A stretch of 64,000 nt of DNA, taken from the NCBI RefSeq assembly GCF_016909575.1, contig NZ_JAFBGA010000008.1:186001-250000 (forward strand), given 5' to 3'. This document shows positions 55,816 to 64,000 of the stretch, piece by piece (within the stretch, counting starts at the first letter, position 1; every line of letters begins with the position of its first letter). This stretch comes from Streptomyces sp. HB132. GTDB taxonomy: Bacteria > Actinomycetota > Actinomycetes > Streptomycetales > Streptomycetaceae. The position numbers and the translations under genes are program-made. Below the pieces are notes generated by a model that worked only from the letters and a program-made list of their open reading frames with translations, was not told the DNA's origin and made no database searches.

Positions 55816-57153
55816 ATGCCGCTCGTCGTAGTCGGGATCAGCGTTCTGGTGCTGCTGCTCCTGATGACCCGTATGAAGCTCAACGGCTTCGCCGCGCTGC
55901 TGCTCGTGGCCGTCGGCGTCGCACTCGTCCAGGGGATCCCGGCGATCGAGATCCCGGACGTCCTCTCGGCGGGCATCGGGGACCAGATCGGCGACACCAT
56001 GCTCACCATCGGCCTCGGCGCCATGGTCGGCCGGGTCATGGGCGACTCCGGAGCCGCACAGCGGATCGCGGGCAAGCTGCTCGACGCCTTCGGGCCGCGC
56101 GGGGTCCAGTGGGCCATGGTGGTCACGTCCATGCTCATCGGCGTGACCATGTTCTACGAGGTCGCCTTCATCATCATCGTCCCCATCGCGTTCACGCTCG
56201 TCAGGGTCACCGGGGTGAACCTGCTGTGGGTGGGTCTGCCGATGTCGATATCCCTGTCCACGATGCACAGTTTCCTGCCGCCGCACCCCGGCCCCACCGC
56301 CGTGGCGGCGACCTTCCACGCCTCCGTCGGCCACACCCTCTTCTACGGCCTCTTCATCGCCGTGCCGGCCGGCGCGCTCGTGGCGCTCCTGTGGCCGCGG
56401 CTGCCGTTCGTCAGGGCGATGAACCCCTCCATACCCAACGGTCTGGTCAGTGAGCGGGAGTTCACCGACGAGGAGATGCCCGGCATGGGCTGGTCGCTGT
56501 TCGTGGCCCTCTTCCCGGTGGTCCTGATCGCCGGCGCCGCCGTGACCGACATGCTCACGTCCGGCGAGAGCCCCCTGCTGCACGGCGTCGCCTTCATCGG
56601 CTCGGCGCCGATCGCGCTCCTGCTGGCCCTTCTCCTGGCGGCCTGGGCGTTCGGACCGCGCATCGGCCGCAGCCTCGCCGACGTCAGTGCCTCCTGTACC
56701 TCGGCGGCCAGGGCGATGGCCATGATCCTCCTGGTCATCGGTGCGGGCGGGGCCTTCAAGAACGTCCTCGTCGAGGGCGGGATATCCGACTACATCAAGG
56801 ACATCACGGAGCACTGGGCGGTCTCGCCGATCATCCTGGCCTGGCTCATCGCGGCCATCCTCCGCATCGCACTGGGTTCGGCGACCGTCGCCGTGGTCAC
56901 CGCGTCCGGCGTGGTGCTGCCGCTCCTGGCGGGCAGCGGCGTCCACCCCGAGATGATGGTGCTCGCCGTCTCGTGCGGATCGATCGCCTTCTCCCACGTC
57001 AACGACCCGGGATTCTGGTTGTTCAAGGAGTACTTCAACCTCTCGGTCATCCAGGCGATCAAGGTCCGTACCGGCTATACGACGGTGCTCGCGGTCCTCG
57101 GCCTCGGCGGTGTCCTGGCGGCCGAATGGGCCCTCGACGTCATCGGCCTCTGA
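55816..57153 (+). CDS. GntP family gluconate/sugar-acid permease
   Basis: 445 residues, ATG with AAGGGG upstream. Twelve or so hydrophobic segments; family phrases 'GFAALLLVAVGVALVQGIP', GLGAMVGRVMGDSGAAQRIA, 'FYEVAFIIIVPIAFTLVR', LPPHPGPTAVA and 'FSHVNDPGFWLFKEYFNLS' are those of GntP/GntT H+ symporters. Placed between two D-glucarate enzymes, it most likely imports glucarate or galactarate rather than gluconate. Confidence 0.93.
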   Translation: MPLVVVGISVLVLLLLMTRMKLNGFAALLLVAVGVALVQGIPAIEIPDVLSAGIGDQIGDTMLTIGLGAMVGRVMGDSGAAQRIAGKLLDAFGPRGVQWAMVVTSMLIGVTMFYEVAFIIIVPIAFTLVRVTGVNLLWVGLPMSISLSTMHSFLPPHPGPTAVAATFHASVGHTLFYGLFIAVPAGALVALLWPRLPFVRAMNPSIPNGLVSEREFTDEEMPGMGWSLFVALFPVVLIAGAAVTDMLTSGESPLLHGVAFIGSAPIALLLALLLAAWAFGPRIGRSLADVSASCTSAARAMAMILLVIGAGGAFKNVLVEGGISDYIKDITEHWAVSPIILAWLIAAILRIALGSATVAVVTASGVVLPLLAGSGVHPEMMVLAVSCGSIAFSHVNDPGFWLFKEYFNLSVIQAIKVRTGYTTVLAVLGLGGVLAAEWALDVIGL

Positions 57154-57203
57154 ACCGCCCGTCCCGGCCGGGTCACCCTCTCGTACATAAGGAGCCGACC
57201 AGC

Positions 57204-58532
57204 ATGAACCAGCCGACCATCACCCACTTCGCCGTCTATCCCGTCGCGGGCCGCGACTGCATGGAGCTGAACCTCTCCGGTGCCCACGGCCCCTTCTTCA
57301 CCCGCAACATCGTCGTCCTGACGGACTCCGAGGGCCGTACGGGACTGGGTGAGGTGCCCGGGGGCGAGAAGATCACCCAGACCCTGCGGGATGCCGAGGC
57401 GCTGGTCGTCGGCGCGAAGGTGGGCGACCACAAGCGTGTCCTGCGCGAGATCGGGAGCCGGTTCGCGGACCGTGACTCGGGCGGGAGGGGCGCCCAGACC
57501 TTCGACCTGCGGACCACCGTCCACGCCGTCACGGCCGTCGAGTCGGCCCTGCTCGACCTGCTGGGCCAGCACCTCGACGTGCCGGTGGCGGCGCTCCTCG
57601 GCGACGGTCAGCAGCGGGACTCCGTACGGGTGCTGGGCTATCTCTTCTACGTCGGTGACCCCGACCGCACGGACCTGCCGTACGTCCGCGAACCCGGGTC
57701 CGACGTCGACTGGTACCGCATCCGGCACGAGGAGGCCCTCACCCCCGCGGCGATCGTGCGTCAGGCCGAGGCCGCCTACGACCTCTACGGCTTCAAGGAC
57801 TTCAAGCTGAAGGGCGGAGTCCTCGCGGGCGCGGAGGAGGTCGAGGCAGTACGCGCGCTCAAGGACCGCTTCCCCTCGGCACGGATCACCCTGGACCCGA
57901 ACGGCGCCTGGTCACTGCGCGAGGCCATCGAGCTCTGCTCCCCGCTGGTGGGCACACTCGCCTACGCCGAGGACCCCTGCGGGGCGGAGGACGGCTACTC
58001 GGGGCGCGAGGTCCTCGCCGAGTTCCGCCGTGCGACGGGCCTTCCCACCGCGACCAACATGATCGCCACCGACTGGCGGCAGCTGACCCACGCCCTGGCC
58101 CTGCAGTCGGTCTCCATCCCGCTCGCCGACCCGCACTTCTGGACCATGCAGGGCTCCGTGCGCGTGGCCCAGCTGTGCAACGCGATGGGCCTCACCTGGG
58201 GCTGTCACTCCAACAACCACTTCGACATCTCACTCGCCATGATCACGCACTGCGGTGCCGCCGCACCGGGTGAGTACAACGCCCTGGACACGCACTGGAT
58301 CTGGCAGGAGGGCCTCGAGCGGCTGACCGTCGACCCGCCCCGCATCACCGACGGTGAGATCGCCGTTCCCGACGCCCCGGGCCTGGGCGTCGAGCTGGAC
58401 ATCGACCGCCTCCACGCCGCCCACGAGCTCTACCTGGAGAAGGCGTTGGGCGCGCGGGACGACGCCGACGCCATGCAGTACCTCGTACCCGGCTGGACCT
58501 TCGATGCCAAGCGGCCCTGCCTGGTGCGATAG
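57204..58532 (+). CDS. gudD: Glucarate dehydratase
   Basis: 442 residues, ATG with AAGGAG ten bases upstream. Enolase superfamily, mandelate racemase group. The catalytic and metal residues align with E. coli GudD at a constant offset of -4: Lys201/Lys203 (KLKGG), Asp231 (DPNGAW), Glu262 (CGAEDG), Asn285 (TNMIATD), His335 (CHSNNHFD). Converts D-glucarate to 5-dehydro-4-deoxyglucarate, the substrate of KdgD two genes upstream. Ends the operon; two terminator hairpins follow. Confidence 0.96.
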   Translation: MNQPTITHFAVYPVAGRDCMELNLSGAHGPFFTRNIVVLTDSEGRTGLGEVPGGEKITQTLRDAEALVVGAKVGDHKRVLREIGSRFADRDSGGRGAQTFDLRTTVHAVTAVESALLDLLGQHLDVPVAALLGDGQQRDSVRVLGYLFYVGDPDRTDLPYVREPGSDVDWYRIRHEEALTPAAIVRQAEAAYDLYGFKDFKLKGGVLAGAEEVEAVRALKDRFPSARITLDPNGAWSLREAIELCSPLVGTLAYAEDPCGAEDGYSGREVLAEFRRATGLPTATNMIATDWRQLTHALALQSVSIPLADPHFWTMQGSVRVAQLCNAMGLTWGCHSNNHFDISLAMITHCGAAAPGEYNALDTHWIWQEGLERLTVDPPRITDGEIAVPDAPGLGVELDIDRLHAAHELYLEKALGARDDADAMQYLVPGWTFDAKRPCLVR

Positions 58533-58551
58533 GCGCTTCGGGTCGCGGGCG

Positions 58552-58584
58552 GCCAGGCTCTGTCCGGCGGAGGCAGAGCCTGGC
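58552..58584 (+). terminator. Terminator hairpin 1 after gudD
   Basis: Perfect 11-bp arms GCCAGGCTCTG and CAGAGCCTGGC with an 11-base loop, 20 bases after the stop. Confidence 0.85.
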
Positions 58585-58612
58585 GTGAACTGCCCAGGGC
58601 GGGTCGCGGCGT

Positions 58613-58641
58613 GGGACGAGCCGAGAACGGCGGCTCGTCCC
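58613..58641 (+). terminator. Terminator hairpin 2 after gudD
   Basis: Perfect 11-bp arms GGGACGAGCCG and CGGCTCGTCCC with a 7-base loop. Tandem with the previous hairpin. From here to 58856 I see no gene. Confidence 0.75.
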
Positions 58642-58856
58642 GAACTCCCAGGAGCCGCAGGAGGGTTCACGCGGCCCCGCTCGTGGCAGGGACCGTACGC
58701 CCGGCACGAACGAACCGTGCACACGGTCTCATACGGCCCTCTGGTGTATGGCTGCTCCCTGCGCGGCCACGAACCAACTCGTCCCGATGCGACTCTCCTT
58801 GGGCGACGGCACGAACACGGGCCGCGCCGTCGAAGCGGTCGCGGTCCGGGTGAAGC

Positions 58857-58950
58857 GTATTGTCCTTTTCTGTTCACATATACCGCTATTAAATTAATAC
58901 GTGTATTCGATTTTCTTGATACCGTCCGCTGGTATTCATTTCTGACCAGG
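58857..58950 (+). promoter_or_regulatory. AT-rich promoter patch before small secreted protein
   Basis: Bases 58861-58920 have 18 G+C of 60 (30%), against about 70% around. It contains several possible -10 boxes (TATTAA, TAATAC, GTATTC) but no single clear -35. The abrupt drop suggests a strong regulated promoter, a nucleoid-protein (Lsr2-type) target, or foreign DNA. Confidence 0.5.
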
Positions 58951-58958
58951 GGGTTCTC

Positions 58959-59354
58959 TTGAAGACTCGTAAAGTAGTCACCGTGCTCGCCGCAGCCGCC
59001 GCGTTCTCGTTCCTCGGGGCCAACGCCGCCGTCGCCGCGGACTACAAGATGACCACGCTGGGACACTTCATCGTCCCGGGCGGGACGATGGAGTTCACCA
59101 AGTACGGCGACATCGTCAAGGTGTGCGACACCGATGCCGACGGCATGGCAGCCAAGGGCTGGGTCAAGGAGGCCGGTGGCGGCACGCGCTACAGCCTTCA
59201 GGCCGGCGGCAACGGTAAGTGCGTGACCAAGCGGGCGAGCATGGGCGGTGCGTACGACATCCCCGAGGGCGGGACGCACGAGTTCCTGGTGTGCCTGCAC
59301 ACCTCCTCGGACGACGGGTACTGCAACCGGCAGAACTGGAAGAACAACGGCTGA
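58959..59354 (+). CDS. Small secreted four-cysteine protein
   Basis: 131 residues from a TTG with AGGGGG six bases upstream. Signal peptide MKTRKVVTVLAAAAAFSFLG ending ANAAVA (about residue 26), giving a mature protein near 105 residues. Four Cys (KVCDT, GKCVT, LVCLH, GYCNR) suggest two disulfides and a compact beta-rich fold ('FIVPGGTMEFTKYGDIVKVCD'). I do not recognise the family; it could be a small inhibitor, lectin-like or antimicrobial protein. Monocistronic, framed by the AT-rich promoter patch and a strong terminator. Confidence 0.75.
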   Translation: MKTRKVVTVLAAAAAFSFLGANAAVAADYKMTTLGHFIVPGGTMEFTKYGDIVKVCDTDADGMAAKGWVKEAGGGTRYSLQAGGNGKCVTKRASMGGAYDIPEGGTHEFLVCLHTSSDDGYCNRQNWKNNG

Positions 59355-59371
59355 CCGTCCGTCGGCCGACC

Positions 59372-59411
59372 AGGACGGCTCCCCGCGCCCCCGGGTGCGG
59401 GGAGCCGTCCT
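59372..59411 (+). terminator. Strong terminator after secreted protein gene
   Basis: Perfect 15-bp arms AGGACGGCTCCCCGC and GCGGGGAGCCGTCCT with a 10-base loop, 18 bases after the stop. Confidence 0.9.
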
Positions 59412-59938
59412 GCGTGCCAGTCCCCTCGAACCGTGTGCACCCTCCTGTGCGGTCGGTCCCGCGTTGAGGCCGGCCCGGACCGCACGTTCCCGCCGCCGCG
59501 AGCTCGCCGACGCCCCATCGCTGAAGCCCCTTTCCCCGGGGGCGAGTCCCGCTGCGGAGGCAGGCCCGTTCGTGCCCGTTCGTGCCGGCTGCCGACGACC
59601 GTAAGGGTCGGCGAAGCGGCACTACGGCATCCGGTTCGGAGGGGCTTGGTCGGCTGCGGCCCAAGTCGACGCGTGACGCGTGGCGTTGACTGCTCATCAT
59701 CCGCGCTGCATCAGCTCGCGCGCGCCGTCGCGGGTCCGATCGGCCTGATCCCGGACCTCGTCGCCGACTGCCGGTCACCGGCGCCCCGACCCGTCGACGA
59801 TCTGCACATCGACCTCCGGGGTCGGGGCCTCGTCGTGCCCTTCCGTCGCGGCAGCACCTGGACGACGGACAGGACGCGCGGCCGGGGTGCATCGAGGGCC
59901 GAGCGCGGGCCCGTCGGGTGAGGTCCTCGGGGTGGACG
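59412..59938. other. Intergenic stretch without a convincing gene
   Basis: 527 bases between the terminator and the end of the copper-associated gene. Open frames exist on both strands but match nothing I recognise and lack ribosome sites. Confidence 0.5.
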
Positions 59939-60916
59939 TCAGTGCCCGTGGCCTCCGTCCTCGTCCCTGTCCGACGGTCCGTCCCCATGTCCGTCCTCGG
60001 GTTCCGCCGAGGGGGCCGTCGGGTGGGGGGTCGTCGCCTCTCCGGACGGAACGGTGAAGGCCGCCGTCCGGACGGTGCCGTCGTGCTTGAAGTCCAGGAA
60101 CAGCCGGTAGGTGGCGGGGCTGGGCGCGGTCGCGGTGAAGGAGACCTCCGGCCCCGGCTTCGTGGAGCCGTCGCCGGGTTCGCCGTCGGGGTGGACGTGG
60201 AGGTAGGCGAGGTCGCCTGCGCGCAGGGCGACGAGATGACCGTACGCGCCCAGATAGGGCTGCAGGTCGGTGACGGGCCGGCCGTCCTTCCGCACGCTGA
60301 AGGTGATGTGCTCCGGCGCCTCGGGGCGCAGGGTGCCGTTCAGGGAGACCGTGTACCCGTCGACCGAGGCGGTCCGGGACGGCTTCGGGGGTTCCGCCGC
60401 CTTGTAGGGCCCGGATACGGCCAGGTCCGCGCCCAGCGTCAGGTCGGCGGCGTTCTCGCCGGCCGGTGTGAAGTCGGCGAAGACCCGGTAGTCACCCGCC
60501 GCGGGCAACTTGACCGGGGTGCTCCACGTGCCGTCGTCCGCCCGGGTGGGATGCAGGTGGCGGTAGGTGGCCATATCGCGTGAGGCGAGGATCAGGTGCA
60601 GTTCCTTGTCGTGCTCGCGTTGAAACGCCGTGACCTGCCGACCCGCCCGGTCCCGGATGGTGAAGCGCAGCTCACCCGGCTGCGCTGCCTCCAGGCGAGG
60701 GGGCCTGAGGTCGAGCGTGTACCCGCCCTCGGTGATCTGGAGACCCCCGGCGGGGGAGTCGCCGGCGCCGGGGCCGGCGCTCTCCGCGTGAGCGGTGCTC
60801 TCGGCGGGCTCGGCGGAACCCGCCCCGGGGCCGACGGCAGCCCCGATGCCGTAGGCGGCTCCGAAGGAGGCCGCGAGTGCGGCGGTGAAAGCGGTGATCT
60901 TCGCGGCGGGGTTCAT
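59939..60916 (-). CDS. Secreted His-rich protein of the copper locus
   Basis: 325 residues from the ATG at 60916 (AGGAGC upstream); the frame is open 35 codons further but those lie under the CsoR-like box. Signal peptide or anchor MNPAAKITAFTAALAASFGA, then two similar beta-sandwich halves with HLILASRDMATYRHLHP (about 120-150) and HLVALRAGDLAYLHVHPDG (about 235-255), both His/Met-containing and likely metal ligands, and a C-terminal His/Asp/Gly tail. Probably binds copper outside the membrane. Divergent from copA with copper-type operators between. Confidence 0.8.
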   Translation of the reverse strand: MNPAAKITAFTAALAASFGAAYGIGAAVGPGAGSAEPAESTAHAESAGPGAGDSPAGGLQITEGGYTLDLRPPRLEAAQPGELRFTIRDRAGRQVTAFQREHDKELHLILASRDMATYRHLHPTRADDGTWSTPVKLPAAGDYRVFADFTPAGENAADLTLGADLAVSGPYKAAEPPKPSRTASVDGYTVSLNGTLRPEAPEHITFSVRKDGRPVTDLQPYLGAYGHLVALRAGDLAYLHVHPDGEPGDGSTKPGPEVSFTATAPSPATYRLFLDFKHDGTVRTAAFTVPSGEATTPHPTAPSAEPEDGHGDGPSDRDEDGGHGH

Positions 60917-60972
60917 GACTGCTCCTGTGCTCTGTGCGCGGAGGGCCCGCGATGGCCCGACGCCTTCGATCG

Positions 60973-60990
60973 TATACCCGCTGGGGGTAT
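60973..60990 (-). promoter_or_regulatory. CsoR-like copper operator 1
   Basis: TATACCC-GCTG-GGGGTAT, an inverted repeat matching the CsoR box (TATACC-C/G run-GGTATA), 57 bases upstream of the minus-strand His-rich gene. Confidence 0.75.
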
Positions 60991-61018
60991 GTGTAACCGA
61001 GTCGGGCGAGGCTTGCTG

Positions 61019-61041
61019 CATATACGGGTAGGGGGTATATG
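61019..61041. promoter_or_regulatory. CsoR-like copper operator 2
   Basis: CATATAC and GTATATG arms flank a GGGTAGGGG centre. Weaker symmetry in the middle than the other two but the same TATAC / GTATA ends. Confidence 0.6.
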
Positions 61042-61054
61042 TTGGGCATCGCAG

Positions 61055-61077
61055 AGTATACCCATGAGGGGTATACT
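61055..61077 (+). promoter_or_regulatory. CsoR-like copper operator 3
   Basis: Perfect 9-bp arms AGTATACCC and GGGTATACT around ATGAG. It lies 26 bases before the copA start codon and must cover its promoter or transcription start. Confidence 0.8.
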
Positions 61078-61102
61078 GGCCCCGTTCGGAGAGGAGTAGT
61101 CG

Positions 61103-63370
<2,268 letters not shown>

Positions 63371-63429
63371 GCCGGCACACACGGCCCGCGGCCTGCCCCT
63401 CCGCGCGCTGTCGGCGAATTCAGATGTCG

Positions 63430-63461
63430 AGCCCGGTGCGAGCTGAAGCACGTACCGGGCT
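63430..63461 (+). terminator. Terminator-like hairpin after copA
   Basis: Arms AGCCCGGT and ACCGGGCT (8 bp perfect, with a further GTGC/GCAC pairing inside), 60 bases after the copA stop. The remaining stretch to 63832 shows no gene I can support. Confidence 0.6.
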
Positions 63462-63832
63462 CTCCCGTCCGAACTCCGACAGCACCGAGAGGTCCAAGCC
63501 CGGATCGGTCAGATCCGTTACGAGCGCGTACGCGAAGTCGATTCCCGCCCGCACCGCCCCCGCGGCCCACCGGTCAGCCAGGCCTTCCACGAACTGCGAA
63601 CCAACACCATGGCGAGCGGGCCCGGCGACCGCTCGGGCCTACCGCGCGGGGAACAGGTCCGCGCACTCCTCATCGCGGAACGGCGTCCCCGGCCCGCCCC
63701 GGATCCGGATCGCCGGCCCCCCTTCGGGAAGGCGGCCCGAGCCAGCCGCAGAGAGCTCAGCGGGAACGTCTCCCGGCTCCGTCGGCCGCATCGGCACCGG
63801 CACCCACCCCGTACGACAGGTAGGTTCGGCAC

Positions 63833-64000
63833 GTGGCCACTCTGCTGATCGTGCATCACACGCCCTCGCCCAACTGCCAGGCGCTGTTCGAAGCGGTGGT
63901 CGCCGGTGCGACGACGGAGGACATCGAGGGCGTACGGGTCGTGCGGCGGGCCGCGCTCTCCGCGACGGCGTCCGACGTGCTCGCCGCCGACGGCTATCTG
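63833..64000 (+). CDS. Flavodoxin-like / NAD(P)H oxidoreductase family protein, 3' truncated by window
   Basis: 56 codons from a GTG, running off the window. 'ATLLIVHHTPSPNCQALFEAVVAGA' is the first strand and phosphate-binding loop of the flavodoxin fold, followed by 'VRVVRRAALSATASDVLAADGYL', the second strand and helix seen in actinobacterial flavodoxin family proteins. Binds FMN. The rest of the gene is outside the window. Confidence 0.75.
   Translation, partial: MATLLIVHHTPSPNCQALFEAVVAGATTEDIEGVRVVRRAALSATASDVLAADGYL

Noticed and set aside
59433..59921. Plus-strand open frame of 162 codons after the secreted protein gene
   Set aside because: No ribosome site, a basic low-information sequence and position behind a strong terminator.
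63371..63832. Short frames between copA and the flavodoxin-like gene
   Set aside because: Frames on both strands lack codon bias and recognisable motifs. Only the hairpin at 63430-63461 could be supported.

Overview
The window is from a Streptomyces or close relative. GC is very high with strong third-position GC bias, GTG and TTG starts are common, terminators are GC-rich hairpins without U-tracts, and the gene families (IclR, secreted PL1 and GH43 enzymes, CsoR-like boxes, actinobacterial type VII secretion companions) fit. I saw no tRNA, rRNA, CRISPR array, IS element or phage gene.

Positions 1-31034 are one uninterrupted frame of more than 10,300 codons. It is open to the left edge, so the N-terminus is probably missing. 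It encodes a giant modular protein that looks like a secreted polymorphic toxin (of the kind I recall being named 'lonely Cys domain' proteins in Streptomyces). In order it carries: an OTU-type cysteine protease with Cys and His intact; a long beta-rich repeated region; two OTU-like copies that have lost the catalytic Cys; acidic linkers; two copies of a 'YHFA..LEN' module; four OmpA-like segments; an HELAH zincin; about ten copies of a recurring module; four His/Cys domains with a fixed 46-47 residue spacing that resemble the C80 autoprocessing peptidases of MARTX and TcdA/TcdB toxins; and a C-terminal pierisin/Scabin-type ADP-ribosyltransferase. Only six cysteines occur in the 10,327 residues, five of them at presumed catalytic positions. 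The reading of the lonely-Cys domains as repeated autoprocessing proteases is the main hypothesis of this annotation. Two overlapping paralogous genes for type VII secretion-associated proteins follow directly and probably belong to the same locus.

32.6-38.4 kb holds small metabolic and regulatory units: an OYE flavin reductase divergent from an ArsR-type regulator with a shared operator, a MerR regulator with a 24-bp dyad, a SulP anion transporter, a relic of a FAD monooxygenase, a DHFR-like reductase and a DUF2945 protein. 38.6-43.3 kb is a DNA-damage and stress patch: an Fe-S (6-4) photolyase-like protein, a spore-photoproduct-lyase-family radical SAM protein, a tandem universal stress protein and a DUF3291 protein. 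43.9-48.6 kb holds a TOPRIM protein convergent with a hypothetical / MoxR ATPase / metallopeptidase-VWA operon.

48.8-58.6 kb looks like a plant-polysaccharide and sugar-acid island: a secreted GH43 enzyme and a secreted PL1 pectate lyase, each with a GCGC-centred LacI-type palindrome upstream, then an IclR regulator divergent from a D-glucarate operon (dehydratase/decarboxylase, GntP permease, glucarate dehydratase). A CoA-transferase gene and an acyl-CoA dehydrogenase relic sit between the two polysaccharide genes. 59-63.4 kb has a small secreted four-Cys protein behind an AT-rich promoter patch, then a copper locus (secreted His-rich protein divergent from CopA) with three CsoR-like boxes. 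The window ends inside a flavodoxin-like gene.
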